Shown here piece after piece: positions 1-9,146 of a stretch of 64,000 nucleotides of DNA. Under the pieces are notes generated by a model, which saw only the letters and a program-made list of their open reading frames with translations, was not told where the DNA came from and made no database searches. Every line of letters begins with the position of its first letter. The first letter of the stretch is position 1. The DNA comes from Porticoccaceae bacterium. Its GTDB lineage: Bacteria > Pseudomonadota > Gammaproteobacteria > Pseudomonadales > Porticoccaceae. The position numbers and the translations under genes were made by a program. The stretch covers positions 82,955-146,954 of the forward strand of contig JAQWGK010000033.1 in the NCBI GenBank assembly GCA_029238255.1, in the 5' to 3' direction.

Positions 1-617
1 GCAACGATACCCTGCTCGGTGGTTCCGGTAACGATAATCTTAAAGGCGGCTCGGGGGATGACCTGATTTACTCCGGTGGCAATAAAGATGTGGTTGATGG
101 TGGCTCCGGAATTGATACGGTTTCCTATAGCTATGCTGACAGTGGCGTCAATATTGATATACACCGCAAGAAAGTCACCGGCGGTGACTCGGATACCCTT
201 AAATCCATAGAAAATGCCGTTGGCTCAGACCATAACGATAGCCTGCGCGGTAATCGACTCGACAACCGACTCGAGGGCGGTGACGGCGACGACACAATCC
301 GTGGCATGAAGGGTAACGACGAATTACTCGGCAGTTCCGGTGCCGATACTTTCGCTTGGCGACAGAGCGATATTGATGGCAGCCTTGATCAGATTCTGGA
401 TTTTGCCCTTGGCGAGGACAATCTGAGCTTTACGGTTAGCTCGTCACTGGCCAATCGCGATCTCAATGAATGGTTACAGTTGGAGACTACTGATAACAGC
501 ACCCAACTATATGCAGATTTTGATGCCGATGGTGATTTCTCCGATGCAATGCTGTTCGCAGAACTGCAAGGTGTCAGCGCAGATTCACTCTCTGATATAG
601 ATATCTCAATTGCCTAA
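1..617 (+). CDS. RTX calcium-binding repeat protein, C-terminal part (5' truncated)
   Basis: The reading frame is already open at base 3 and runs to the TAA at 615-617, so the start lies outside the window. The visible N-terminal part carries glycine/aspartate nonapeptide repeats of the GGSGNDxL type (around bases 20-130 and 260-340), which bind Ca2+ and form a beta-roll after export. The last ~90 residues, beginning near GADTFAW, have the DxIxDFxxGEDxL layout typical of the uncleaved C-terminal secretion signal of type I secreted RTX proteins. The next gene overlaps it by 8 bp and encodes an ABC exporter subunit, followed by an adaptor, so this is very likely the cargo of that system. The catalytic or adhesive domain, if any, is not visible. 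Confidence 0.85.
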   Translation, partial: NDTLLGGSGNDNLKGGSGDDLIYSGGNKDVVDGGSGIDTVSYSYADSGVNIDIHRKKVTGGDSDTLKSIENAVGSDHNDSLRGNRLDNRLEGGDGDDTIRGMKGNDELLGSSGADTFAWRQSDIDGSLDQILDFALGEDNLSFTVSSSLANRDLNEWLQLETTDNSTQLYADFDADGDFSDAMLFAELQGVSADSLSDIDISIA

Positions 618-2262
618 AGCGCGTACTAATAAGGTGCCTAATAAGGTCTCTAATCGCAAGATTTTTATCTCTGCAGTAAAACGAGTGGCGCGGATGATTC
701 TGGGCCATTCGTTTTTTACCAATCTGGCAGCCTTTTGTCTGCCGCTCTACACATTGCAAATCTTTGATCGGATTATCACCACCGGCAGCTATGAATCACT
801 GTGGATGTTGGCGCTTGGCGCACTGACAGTATCGATCAGCGGGCTTGCCTTTGAGCAGCTGCGACGAAAATCTCTGGTCAATTTTGCAGACTATCTCAAT
901 CAACAGATATGCCCCCATATAAGTGCTCAGATTCACCGCGGCTATGAGGGTAAAACCCTCTATCGCAAAGTAAAACTATTTCAGCAGCAGCTTATCACTG
1001 GGTCTATCGCCAGTATTCTGGATATTCTCTGGCTGCCAATTTCGGTGATTTTAATATTTCTGCTCTCTCCGGTATTGGGGATTTTTATGCTGGCTGCCAA
1101 TCTGGGTTTCGGGCTTATTGCCTATCTAAAATTCAAACAGGAAAAGTCTTCTCTGGAAGAGGGACTGATCCACTGTTCAGAGAGAACCCAACGCTGGTTA
1201 AAGTCAGTAAATACCATTGAGCACTGGGAACAATCGAGACCACCGGCCAATATCTCAGCCACTGATAAAGCCGGTCGGCTGAGCGATATTCACCAGGGCC
1301 TGAGAACCTTTTACCAACTTGGCATTCCGACCATTGGCGCCATTCTGCTCCTGCAAAACAGCCTGACCCCCGGGGGATTTATTGCCGCCTTAATTATTTC
1401 AGCCAGAGCCATTGCCCCCTTTGATATGCTTTTTGCTAACAGTGCGGTTGTCTCTCTGGGTAGACAGGTGATCTCCGAAGTGAGCGACTACTTTGATCAG
1501 ATCAGCCAACGTAAAATCGGCAGCTTTGACGGTTCTATTAAAGGGCTAATTGAGCTCAATAATATCAGCATTAAAAATGCCCTTAATCCACAGTATGAAA
1601 ACAGCCTGTCTATAACAGCCCTATCGAATATCAGCCTGCGAGCAAATCCCGGGGAAATCACCGCGCTGATCGGATCAGTTGGCGCGGGGCAAAATGAAAT
1701 AATAAAAATACTACTAGGGGAACAGCAGCCACAATCTGGCAACTGTCTTATTGATGGCACTCGACGTGCCGACTGGTGCCCGAACAGCATCCAAAAGCAT
1801 ATCGCTATTGCCGGAGAATCAGTGCGTCTGACAGAGGGAACAATCCTTGAGTTAATCAGTGGTTTCTCGGCGGTCAATAAAACTCAGGCAATGGAAGCAG
1901 CCCAGCTTACTGGCCTCAATCAACGGCTGATTGAGCTCAATCTTTGTTATGACGACTGGCTTGATGATCGGGCTCGCAACAGCGCCATTGGCAGTCAGCT
2001 TGAACGTTTAATCACCCTCACGGCAGCTGTTGCCAGTGACGCGAAAATTATCCTTCTGGAATATCCTGAAACCCTGTGTAACTCAATCCTGCTCAAACAG
2101 GTAGAACAGACATTACTGTTTCTTAAAGAGCAACAAAGAACCGTTATTTTAACCACCAACTCCAGACAGCTAATCAAGCAGGCTCAACGCAGCTATCTAT
2201 TCGAGAATGGCACAGTGGTAGCGCCGCCACAGCGCTTTCCCAGTTCACAGCGTGTTGCCTAA
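610..2262 (+). CDS. Type I secretion ABC transporter subunit (PrtD-like) with degenerate nucleotide-binding domain
   Basis: 550 residues, close to the usual PrtD/AprD length. The N-terminal half has the membrane helices of an RTX-type exporter (for example AAFCLPLYTLQIFDRI and SILDILWLPISVILIFLL). The C-terminal half aligns with an ABC ATPase, but every catalytic motif is altered. Walker A reads GSVGAGQN at residues 355-362, with Q replacing the lysine. The signature is AIGSQ (459-463). Walker B reads KIILLEYPE (479-487), with E for the Asp and Y for the catalytic Glu. The H-loop His is Asn (about 517). The frame is intact with no stop, so this looks like a retained non-catalytic subunit rather than a fresh pseudogene. 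The start is a TTG inside the end of the RTX gene; an ATG lies at 694. Family confident, ATPase loss seen directly, function inferred. Confidence 0.8.
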   Translation: MPKARTNKVPNKVSNRKIFISAVKRVARMILGHSFFTNLAAFCLPLYTLQIFDRIITTGSYESLWMLALGALTVSISGLAFEQLRRKSLVNFADYLNQQICPHISAQIHRGYEGKTLYRKVKLFQQQLITGSIASILDILWLPISVILIFLLSPVLGIFMLAANLGFGLIAYLKFKQEKSSLEEGLIHCSERTQRWLKSVNTIEHWEQSRPPANISATDKAGRLSDIHQGLRTFYQLGIPTIGAILLLQNSLTPGGFIAALIISARAIAPFDMLFANSAVVSLGRQVISEVSDYFDQISQRKIGSFDGSIKGLIELNNISIKNALNPQYENSLSITALSNISLRANPGEITALIGSVGAGQNEIIKILLGEQQPQSGNCLIDGTRRADWCPNSIQKHIAIAGESVRLTEGTILELISGFSAVNKTQAMEAAQLTGLNQRLIELNLCYDDWLDDRARNSAIGSQLERLITLTAAVASDAKIILLEYPETLCNSILLKQVEQTLLFLKEQQRTVILTTNSRQLIKQAQRSYLFENGTVVAPPQRFPSSQRVA

Positions 2263-2278
2263 AAGGAGTCAAACAGTC

Positions 2279-3574
2279 ATGCAAGATCAACTAAGTCCGC
2301 TGCAAAACCAGCCTCTGCGCAACAGAACTCTAGTGGTTCTGTGTCTTAGCCTGCTGGCGTTTTCTGTTTGGATTGCCCTTGCGCCCGTGGAGAGTGCGGT
2401 ATTGGCAAAGGGGCATATTCGCGCCATGGGAGACAGCAAGCCAATTCAACATCTGCGCGGCGGCAAAATTGTATCGATTAATGTGCGCTCCGGTGCTCAG
2501 GTTGCAAAGGGCGAGATTCTTTTACAGCTGGATATCACCGAGCAACAGTCTGCCTTAAAAGCTAATCTGCGGGATTATTTAATGACCCTGTTAGAAATGG
2601 AGGTAGCACAGACTCACCTCAGAAAACTTGAGCAGCTACAGTTTTCTGAAAAGGTAATACTGCTGGCAGTGAGGCTACAAGAAAATCAGCTATTAACGCT
2701 GCGCCAACAGAGCTTTAGAGAAACTATCGAGAGAAAAAACAATCAACTGGCTCTGCTAGAGAGCCGAGCGGAACAGCTGCAACTCTCTACTCAGGCACAA
2801 AAAATTGAGCACCGAACGCAACTTGAGCGGGTTGAGATGCTGGGTAAGCAATACAGCGCCGCCGAGGCTTTAGCGGTCAAAAACTATGTTTCGAAAATTC
2901 AGCTCGATGAAATCTACCAACAGCTGATCTCAGCCCGGGGCGATATTGAAATTACTGAGCAAAAAATCGCTGCCTCTGAATCTGGATTACTGCAAATTCC
3001 TATCCAGAACAATCTGGTGATATCCGAGCTGCGGCAACAGGCCAGTCAGGATAATAATCGCGCAATGCAACGAATTATCAGTATCGAAGATAATATTAAT
3101 CAACTAAAAAATAGAATTGCCAACGCCACGGTGCGCGCTTCACAGGATGGAGTTATCACCCATCTAAAAAGAAAAAACCCCGGCGAGACCGTGTTGCCCG
3201 GTCAAGAAATTATGCGTCTATTACCCAACGGGGAAGAGTTACTAATCGAAGCGCGTATTCGCCCCACAGATATAGATTTACTGTGGCTAGGCCAGACCGC
3301 TCGCATTCGACTGTCGGCATTTAATGCCAGAGCGACTCCACTTCTTGAGGGCGTGGTGCACTGGGTTTCAGCAGATCGTCATCAGGATGCTCAGGGCTAT
3401 TATTTTATTGCCGAACTGCGGGTCGATAAAAACCAGTTAGACCGTATTCCAAAACTGCATCTAACCAGCGGCATGCCTGCAGAGGCTATCCTGATTACCG
3501 ACAAACGAACTATTGCCGACTACCTGTTTGAACCTCTATTGCGGGGAATTAATCGCAGTCTGCGAGAGCGCTAA
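2279..3574 (+). CDS. HlyD-family periplasmic adaptor (membrane fusion protein) of type I secretion
   Basis: About 431 residues. One N-terminal membrane helix (LVVLCLSLLAFSVWIALAP) is followed by the biotinyl-lipoyl half-motif (IRAMGDSKPIQHLRGGKI), a long alpha-helical hairpin rich in Gln/Glu/Leu (about residues 90-280), and a beta-barrel that closes with the HlyD C-terminal signature region (ARIRLSAFNARATPLLEG). Adaptors of this type bridge the inner-membrane ABC exporter and TolC. I chose ATG 2279 because AAGGAG lies at 2262-2267; an upstream in-frame GTG (2252) overlaps the ABC gene and has no such site. It is translationally close to the ABC gene. No TolC homologue is in the window. Confidence 0.88.
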   Translation: MQDQLSPLQNQPLRNRTLVVLCLSLLAFSVWIALAPVESAVLAKGHIRAMGDSKPIQHLRGGKIVSINVRSGAQVAKGEILLQLDITEQQSALKANLRDYLMTLLEMEVAQTHLRKLEQLQFSEKVILLAVRLQENQLLTLRQQSFRETIERKNNQLALLESRAEQLQLSTQAQKIEHRTQLERVEMLGKQYSAAEALAVKNYVSKIQLDEIYQQLISARGDIEITEQKIAASESGLLQIPIQNNLVISELRQQASQDNNRAMQRIISIEDNINQLKNRIANATVRASQDGVITHLKRKNPGETVLPGQEIMRLLPNGEELLIEARIRPTDIDLLWLGQTARIRLSAFNARATPLLEGVVHWVSADRHQDAQGYYFIAELRVDKNQLDRIPKLHLTSGMPAEAILITDKRTIADYLFEPLLRGINRSLRER

Positions 3575-3582
3575 AACAGAAT

Positions 3583-4308
3583 CTAGGTCGAGCTTTTTAA
3601 ATGGTCCAGCGCCTCTTGTTCAGTGGGCAACTGCCAGTTAATCGGCAATTGGCCATTTTGCTGGAGATAATTATTGGTAGAGGAAAAATGTTTGCAGCCA
3701 AAAAAGCCACGGTAGGCTGATAGCGGCGATGGATGTACCGACTTCAAAACCAAATGTCGCGACTGGTCGATAAACGCGCCTTTCTTCTGAGCGTAGCTAC
3801 CCCACAGCAGAAACACAATACCCTCGCGCTGGTCATTTAAGGCCCGAATCGCCTGATCCGTAAACTGCTCCCAACCCTTGCCCTGATGAGCGCCGGCATT
3901 GGCCTGCTCCACGGTAAGGGTGGCATTTAATAGCAACACCCCCTGCTTTGCCCAGCTGGTAAGACAGCCGTGCTGAGGCTGCTGAATACCCAGATCTTCC
4001 TGCAGTTCTTTATACATATTGGCCAGTGATGGCGGCACCTTAACGCCGGGCAGCACGGAAAAGCAGAGGCCGTGAGCCTGGTGGGGGCCGTGATAGGGAT
4101 CCTGCCCGAGGATCACCACCCGAACCTGATCAAAGGGCGTGTTATTAAAGGCTGAAAACCATTGCGAACCCGGCGGATAAATAACCTTGCCAGCGGCTTT
4201 TTGCTGAACTAAAAACTGGCGCAGTTCGGTCATATAGTCCTTATTAAATTCATCACCCAGCACCTCGCACCAACTCGGGTCCAACTTAATCTCACCCTGA
4301 TCGCCCAT
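3583..4308 (-). CDS. ung: Uracil-DNA glycosylase
   Basis: Family 1 UDG, about 241 residues from ATG 4308. It removes uracil from DNA as the first step of base-excision repair. The water-activating motif GQDPYHG is at residues 68-74 (catalytic Asp about 70), and the minor-groove loop motif [14 protein letters not shown] lies near the C-terminus. I prefer ATG 4308 over the upstream TTG/ATG cluster (4326, 4323, 4320) because GGAG sits 6 nt before it. The gene converges on the HlyD gene with only 8 bp between the stops. Confidence 0.97.
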   Translation of the reverse strand: MGDQGEIKLDPSWCEVLGDEFNKDYMTELRQFLVQQKAAGKVIYPPGSQWFSAFNNTPFDQVRVVILGQDPYHGPHQAHGLCFSVLPGVKVPPSLANMYKELQEDLGIQQPQHGCLTSWAKQGVLLLNATLTVEQANAGAHQGKGWEQFTDQAIRALNDQREGIVFLLWGSYAQKKGAFIDQSRHLVLKSVHPSPLSAYRGFFGCKHFSSTNNYLQQNGQLPINWQLPTEQEALDHLKSST

Positions 4309-4520
4309 ATCTATCTCCATCATCAAAAACGCCTAAATCTCTACCTGCCAATTGGCTGCAAATGTTAACATAGACGCCAATGAATCCTGTCTCCACATTC
4401 AGCCGCCATTCTCGACTAAATTTTTCCAGAAAATCTAGTCTGATTAACCACCGTTTTCGTAAAATTGCTTGCTGCCTGACTAGACAGCTCGGACTCAGAT
4501 AACCACTGGTACTTATATCT

Positions 4521-5567
4521 ATGTTGGAAAACACCGCATCTCTTGAACAGCAAGCTCGCTACAACCGCCAGATCGCCTATTGGCTGCTGATCTGTGCCGC
4601 CGTTATCTTCGGTATGATTCTGCTTGGTGGTGTGACTAGACTGACCAATTCCGGACTCTCGATGGTCGACTGGAAACCCCTGATGGGTATTATTCCGCCC
4701 CTTTCGGAAGCCGACTGGCAGGCGATGTTTGTCAAATACCAACAGTTTCCCGAGTACCAAAAAATTAATATTGGTATGAGTCTTGAAGAATTTAAGCCAA
4801 TCTTTATGTACGAGTATCTCCATCGGGTACTTGGCCGCTTGATCGGTCTGATCTTTATCCTGCCCTTCCTGTTCTTCTTATTCACCAAACGCATTAAAGC
4901 GGGCCTGACTCCCAAGCTTTTTATTATGTTGGTTGGTGGCGGTTTTCAGGGTCTGCTCGGCTGGTATATGGTCAAGAGCGGTCTGGTTGATAAGCCTCAG
5001 GTGAGTCAGTACCGATTGACTGCCCATCTGGGTGCTGCAGTGCTGATCTACTCGTTTATTCTCTGGACTGCATTTAGCCTAATTAGCCCAAAGTCAGATC
5101 AACCCTCAGAATTGAAAGGCTTTGCCTATCTGTTAAGCGGACTTATTTTCCTGATGATTCTATCCGGCGGCCTAGTGGCAGGAACCCATGCAGGACACGC
5201 CTACTCGACCTGGCCCCTGATGGGCGACAGCTTTATTCCAGCCGGTCTCTATTCCCTGACCCCAGTCTGGTTATCAGCGTTTGAAGATATCACCACCATT
5301 CAGTTTAACCACCGAATGTTTGCCTATCTTATTGTTGCTCTGATTGCAGTGTTTGCCGTTAAAACCCTGAGAGCAGATATCAAGGGAGCGGCCAAGATTG
5401 GATTATTTTGTATGCTTGGACTGCTGATAATGCAGGTCACTCTGGGTATCAGCACCCTACTATTTTATGTACCAGTGCCAGTTGCCGCCGCCCATCAGGT
5501 GGGAGCCGTCGCTCTACTAAGCGCCTCGCTGTTTATCAGCCATTCTCTGCGTCACAGCCTGCGCTAA
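4521..5567 (+). CDS. ctaA: Heme A synthase (COX15/CtaA type)
   Basis: 348 residues with about eight membrane helices. It oxidises the C8 methyl group of heme O to give heme A for aa3-type cytochrome oxidase. The N-terminal signature LGGVTRLTNSGLSMVDWKP and the histidines in EYLHRVLGR, RLTAHLGAA, FNHRMFAY and AAAHQVGAV are those of the CtaA/Cox15 family, with two heme-ligand His pairs in each half. About 190 bp upstream is free of genes and may hold the promoter. A small cytochrome c gene follows 37 bp after the stop, which fits a respiratory role. The oxidase genes and ctaB are not in the window. Confidence 0.95.
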   Translation: MLENTASLEQQARYNRQIAYWLLICAAVIFGMILLGGVTRLTNSGLSMVDWKPLMGIIPPLSEADWQAMFVKYQQFPEYQKINIGMSLEEFKPIFMYEYLHRVLGRLIGLIFILPFLFFLFTKRIKAGLTPKLFIMLVGGGFQGLLGWYMVKSGLVDKPQVSQYRLTAHLGAAVLIYSFILWTAFSLISPKSDQPSELKGFAYLLSGLIFLMILSGGLVAGTHAGHAYSTWPLMGDSFIPAGLYSLTPVWLSAFEDITTIQFNHRMFAYLIVALIAVFAVKTLRADIKGAAKIGLFCMLGLLIMQVTLGISTLLFYVPVPVAAAHQVGAVALLSASLFISHSLRHSLR

Positions 5568-5604
5568 CCGAATTAATACTTTAAGACTTAACTGGAGATT
5601 GAAG

Positions 5605-5910
5605 ATGAAAAAACTAGTCATTCCTTTTGTAGCAGCAGTACTTTCAGCCGCATCATTCGGCGCCCTTGCCGGTGACCCGGTTGCCGGCAAAGCTAAGTCA
5701 ATGACCTGCGCTGGCTGTCACGGTATCAATGGCATTAGCAGCAATGGTATGTGGCCAAATCTAGCCGGTCAGAAAGAAGCCTATCTGGCCAGCCAGCTAA
5801 AGATGTTTAGAGATGGAAAGCGCAATAACGCCATGATGACCGCTATGGCTAAAGGTCTATCTGATGCAGATATTGCCAATCTATCGGCTTACTACGCTGG
5901 CCTTAAGTGA
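5605..5910 (+). CDS. Small periplasmic cytochrome c (class I, c4/c553-like)
   Basis: 101 residues. A Sec signal peptide (MKKLVIPFVAAVLSAASFGALA) precedes a single heme-binding CAGCH motif, with a likely methionine axial ligand in the NAMMTAMAKGL segment, so it is a soluble monoheme electron carrier. ATG 5605 has GGAG at 5594-5597, 7 nt upstream; a TTG at 5599 is a poorer choice. Its position just after ctaA suggests it donates electrons in the terminal part of the respiratory chain, but the partner is not shown by sequence. Confidence 0.92.
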   Translation: MKKLVIPFVAAVLSAASFGALAGDPVAGKAKSMTCAGCHGINGISSNGMWPNLAGQKEAYLASQLKMFRDGKRNNAMMTAMAKGLSDADIANLSAYYAGLK

Positions 5911-5922
5911 TCGACGAAGTCG

Positions 5923-5960
5923 GTCATCCTGAGTGAGTAAAGCGAACCGAAGGATCTCAC
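5923..5960 (+). repeat. Dispersed REP-like element, single arm
   Basis: The sequence begins GTCATCCTGAG and ends CCGAAGGATCTCAC, matching the core of the element repeated elsewhere in this window (7762, 7887, 11740, 18130, 30496). This copy is slightly expanded (GTGAGTAAAGCGAA in the middle). It lies between the cytochrome c stop and the terminator hairpin. Confidence 0.7.
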
Positions 5961-5974
5961 TCAATCCAGAACAT

Positions 5975-6003
5975 AAAAAAGCCCGGCAATGCCGGGCTTT
6001 TTT
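5975..6003. terminator. Bidirectional rho-independent terminator between cytochrome c and lysS
   Basis: A perfect stem GCCCGGC / GCCGGGC with an AAT loop is flanked by six A on the left and six T on the right, so it works in both directions. It separates the convergent cytochrome c and lysS genes. Confidence 0.93.
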
Positions 6004-6028
6004 ATGTCTTAATTTTACAACTATTAAA

Positions 6029-7522
6029 TTATTCCGGACGCATATGCGGAAACAACAACACATCACGAATAGACGCTGAATCTGTCAACAACATCACCAG
6101 ACGATCAATACCAATACCCTCACCCGCAGTAGGTGGCATACCGTATTCCAGTGCACGGATATAGTCAGCATCAAAGTGCATAGCCTCATCATCACCAGCA
6201 TCTTTCTCAGCTACCTGCTGCTTAAAGCGCGCTTCCTGATCTTCCGAGTCATTGAGCTCTGAGAAACCATTGGCAAGCTCACGTCCACCAACGAAGAATT
6301 CAAAACGATCTGTTACATGAGGATCCTGATCATTGCGACGGGCCAGCGGTGATACCTCGGCTGGATACATAGTGATAAAAGTTGGCTGCTCTAAAAGATG
6401 CTCAACGGTCTTTTCAAAGATTTCGATCTGTACCTTACCCAGACCCCAGATATCTTTTAACGGGATATGCAGATCTGTGGCAATCTTGCGCGCCCCTGCT
6501 TCATCACTTAACTGTTCAGCACTAATATCCGGGTTGTACTGCAAAATAGAATCGAACACTGAAAGGCGGGCAAACGGCTCGGCAAAGTCATAATTAATTT
6601 CTTTCACAACCTCACCCTCGGCGTCCTTAATGGTATTAACCACCTTGGTAGAGCCGAGCACTTCGGTAGTCATCTTGCGCAGCATATCTTCGGTCAGATC
6701 CATCAGATCATTAAAATCTGCGTAGGCCTGATAGAACTCAAGCATGGTGAACTCAGGGTTATGACGGGTAGACAGACCTTCATTTCTGAAATTGCGGTTA
6801 ATCTCATAGACCCGCTCAAAACCACCCACAACCAGACGCTTTAAATACAGCTCTGGAGCAATACGCATATACATATCGATATCCAGCGCATTGTGATGAG
6901 TGACAAAAGGACGCGCTACAGCACCACCGGGAATCACCTGCAACATCGGCGTTTCAACTTCCAGAAAGTCAGAGCCATTCAGGTAGCGACGAATAAAGTC
7001 GACAACCGCCGAGCGAATGCGGAAGGTATTGCGCACTTCAGGATTAACAATCAGATCAACATAGCGTTGACGGTAACGCATTTCTTGATCAGCAAGGCCA
7101 TGGAATTTATCTGGCAGTGGACGCAGTGATTTGGTCAGCAGTTGATAGTTGTCCATCTGCACATAGAGATCGCCTTTACCCGATTTGTGCAATGCACCGG
7201 TAATACCGACGATATCGCCGAGGTCGATAGACTTGGCAAAGGGACGCGCCTCTTTGGTAACGTAAAGCTGGATAGTACCCGAGCTGTCCTGAACCACCAT
7301 AAAGGCACCGCGGTTACGAATAACCCGACCGGCAATAGAAACAATTTTACCCAACTGCTCTAGGGCATCTTTGGTCTCTTCACCAAAACCGGCCTGCAGT
7401 TCCGCAGCACTGTGCTGGGGACGGAAGTCATTGGGGAACGTGGTACCTTCCTGCTCACGAAGTTCGGTGAGTTTGGCACGGCGCTCGGCTATCAGCTTAT
7501 TTTCGTCTTGTTGATCAGTCAT
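6029..7522 (-). CDS. lysS: Lysyl-tRNA synthetase, class II
   Basis: 497 residues, the normal bacterial length. It charges tRNA-Lys. An N-terminal OB-fold anticodon-binding domain (about residues 60-150, including [20 protein letters not shown]) precedes the class II catalytic core with motif 2 ([20 protein letters not shown]) and motif 3 ([13 protein letters not shown]). In many gammaproteobacteria prfB lies directly upstream of lysS. Here prfB is also upstream on the same strand, but 424 bp of repeat-rich DNA separates them, so a shared transcript is less certain. Confidence 0.97.
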   Translation of the reverse strand: MTDQQDENKLIAERRAKLTELREQEGTTFPNDFRPQHSAAELQAGFGEETKDALEQLGKIVSIAGRVIRNRGAFMVVQDSSGTIQLYVTKEARPFAKSIDLGDIVGITGALHKSGKGDLYVQMDNYQLLTKSLRPLPDKFHGLADQEMRYRQRYVDLIVNPEVRNTFRIRSAVVDFIRRYLNGSDFLEVETPMLQVIPGGAVARPFVTHHNALDIDMYMRIAPELYLKRLVVGGFERVYEINRNFRNEGLSTRHNPEFTMLEFYQAYADFNDLMDLTEDMLRKMTTEVLGSTKVVNTIKDAEGEVVKEINYDFAEPFARLSVFDSILQYNPDISAEQLSDEAGARKIATDLHIPLKDIWGLGKVQIEIFEKTVEHLLEQPTFITMYPAEVSPLARRNDQDPHVTDRFEFFVGGRELANGFSELNDSEDQEARFKQQVAEKDAGDDEAMHFDADYIRALEYGMPPTAGEGIGIDRLVMLLTDSASIRDVLLFPHMRPE

Positions 7523-7593
7523 TTTTTAGTCTTTCTCAAATACTTAATTTTTGTTTTTTGCATCAATTCTATGCAATCAAAATTCTCGTTAAT

Positions 7594-7761
7594 GTGATTC
7601 TGAATTCCACTAATGTCATCCTGAACCTAGCACATATCATCCTGAACCTAGCCCATGTCATCCTGAACCTAGCACATGTCATCCCGAACCTAGCACATGT
7701 CATCCCGAACCTAGCACATGTCACCCCGAACCTAGCACATGTCATCCCGAACCTAGTACAT
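7594..7761. repeat. 21-bp tandem repeat array, about 8 copies
   Basis: The unit is GTCATCCTGAACCTAGCACA plus T. Copies start at 7594 (degenerate), 7615, 7636, 7657, 7678, 7699, 7720 and 7741. Later copies carry CATCCCG instead of CATCCTG. The first 11 bases equal the head of the adjacent dispersed element at 7762, so the array appears to have grown out of that element. There are no unique spacers, so it is not a CRISPR array. Confidence 0.95.
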
Positions 7762-7817
7762 GTCATCCTGAGCGTAGCCGAAGGATCTATGAGATATTTC
7801 GCTTCGCTCAATATGAC
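7762..7817 (+). repeat. Dispersed REP-like element, complete hairpin copy
   Basis: The left arm GTCATCCTGAGCGTAGCCGA and the right arm TTCGCTTCGCTCAATATGAC are imperfect inverted repeats around GGATCTATGAGATA. This is a full two-arm copy. Confidence 0.8.
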
Positions 7818-7886
7818 AATTGGGGCTACATCCGTGTTTAATTCTCCACATTTCAATTAGCATATTCATGCTCTGCCTGCTGCACG

Positions 7887-7913
7887 AGATCCTTCGGCTG
7901 CGCTCAGGATGAC
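7887..7913 (-). repeat. Dispersed REP-like element, single inverted arm
   Basis: AGATCCTTCGGCTGCGCTCA then GGATGAC is the reverse complement of the arm at 7762-7788 with one mismatch, so the two could also pair across about 100 bases. It lies 33 bp past the prfB stop, a position usual for 3' REP-like elements. Confidence 0.8.
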
Positions 7914-7946
7914 AGGTTTTTATCAGAACGATGGCTTCGCCGTCGC

Positions 7947-9042
7947 CTACAATCCCGCTTTTAACGAAGCGACAATAAACTGATCCAGTTTACCATCCAA
8001 TACCGCACCCGTATTACGGGTCTCAACACCGGTACGCAGATCCTTAATTCGCGCATCATCCAATACGTAAGAGCGAATCTGGCTACCCCAACCAATATCA
8101 GACTTAGTGTCCTCAGTCGCCTGAGCCGCATCAGCACGCTTCTGCATCTCCGCCTCATAGAGTCTGGCTCTCAACATCTGCCAACACTTATCACGATTCT
8201 GATGCTGTGATCGCTGGTTTTGACACTGCACCACAATACCACTGGGTTCGTGGGTCAAACGCACCGCCGAATCGGTCTTGTTCACATGCTGACCACCGGC
8301 ACCAGAGGCGCGGTAGGTATCGGTGCGAACATCCGAGGGATCGATCTCAATATCAATATTGTCGTCAATTTCCGGAGACACATAGACCGCAGAAAAAGAC
8401 GTATGACGGCGGTTGCCAGAGTCAAAGGGCGACTTGCGCACCAGACGGTGAACACCAATCTCAGTCCGCAACCAGCCAAAAGCGTATTCCCCAGAGACCT
8501 GAACCGTGGCACTCTTAATACCGGCGACATCACCGGCCGAGCATTCCACCAGCTCCGCTTTAAAACCTTTATCATCGGCCCAACGCAGATACAAACGCAG
8601 CAACATCACCGCCCAATCCTGCGCCTCAGTTCCGCCAGAGCCCGACTGAATATCCAGATAGGCATTATTGGGGTCCATTTCGCCGGAGAACATACGACGA
8701 AATTCAAGCTTGGCTAACTGAGCTTCAAGACTAGCAATTTCAGCTTCAACATCACCAACGGTATCCGCATCGTCCTCTTCAACAGCCATCGCCAAAAGCT
8801 CGCGGCTATCAGCGACACCCGTATCCAAATCTTCAATAGTTTTGACTACCACTTCCAGAGAAGAGCGCTCACGACCAAGTTCCTGGGCGCGTTCGGGTTT
8901 ATTCCAGACATCCGGTTCGCCGAGTTCTAACTCAACTTCGGCAAGGCGATCTTTGCGATTGGCATAGTCAAAGATACCCCCTCAACACGTCGGTGCGTGC
9001 CTGAAGATCATCGAGAGCGGTATAGAGAGGATTTACTTCCAT
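7947..9042 (-). CDS. prfB: Peptide chain release factor 2, with programmed +1 frameshift
   Basis: The start is ATG at 9042. After 24 codons the frame meets an in-frame TGA (8968-8970); a +1 shift reads CTT then GAC and continues to 7947, giving about 364 residues. The product recognises UGA/UAA. The SPF recognition tripeptide ([11 protein letters not shown]), the GGQ catalytic motif ([15 protein letters not shown]) and the adjacent [11 protein letters not shown] segment are all present. A naive call from 8852 would miss about 63 N-terminal residues. Low RF2 favours the shift, so the gene regulates itself. Confidence 0.97.
8967..8982 (-). promoter_or_regulatory. RF2 autoregulatory +1 frameshift site
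   Basis: On the coding strand the site reads AGG GGG TAT CTT TGA C: a Shine-Dalgarno-like AGGGGG, the slippery CTT, the in-frame TGA as codon 25 and a following C. It matches the E. coli prfB site base for base. Confidence 0.97.
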
Positions 9043-9146
9043 GGAATTTTAGAGCCAACCAAATTGAATAAGCCGCGCATTTTACCTCAGCGATACATGC
9101 ACTCCAAGTTAAAACGCTGTTGATTAAGCATAAGCAGCAAGGCACC

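Larger units (their letters stand above)
7523..7946. other. Repeat-filled intergenic region between prfB and lysS
   Basis: No convincing gene. It holds a 21-bp tandem array (7594-7761), one complete hairpin copy of the dispersed REP-like element (7762-7817) and one inverted arm (7887-7913). Both strands stay open for about 95-100 codons only because the 21-bp period is a multiple of three and the unit has no stop codon in the affected frames. Confidence 0.85.

Noticed and set aside
610..2262. ABC gene as a plain pseudogene
   Set aside because: The 550-codon frame has no stop or frameshift, it is closely packed between cargo and adaptor, and the membrane domain is well kept, so retention as a non-catalytic subunit is more likely.
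7594..7761. Possible CRISPR array
   Set aside because: The copies are directly joined with no unique spacers, and there are no cas genes in the window.
7558..7860. Open frames of ~100 and ~95 codons on both strands over the 21-bp array (also 7569-7856 on minus)
   Set aside because: They exist because a 21-bp unit without stops is repeated; the peptides are pure repeats (NLAHVIP, RFGMTCA) plus the usual spurious phrase from the REP-like element.
8220..8717. 165-codon frame antisense to prfB
   Set aside because: It is a shadow of the RF2 coding strand; RF2 motifs are on the minus strand and the codon pattern follows that frame.
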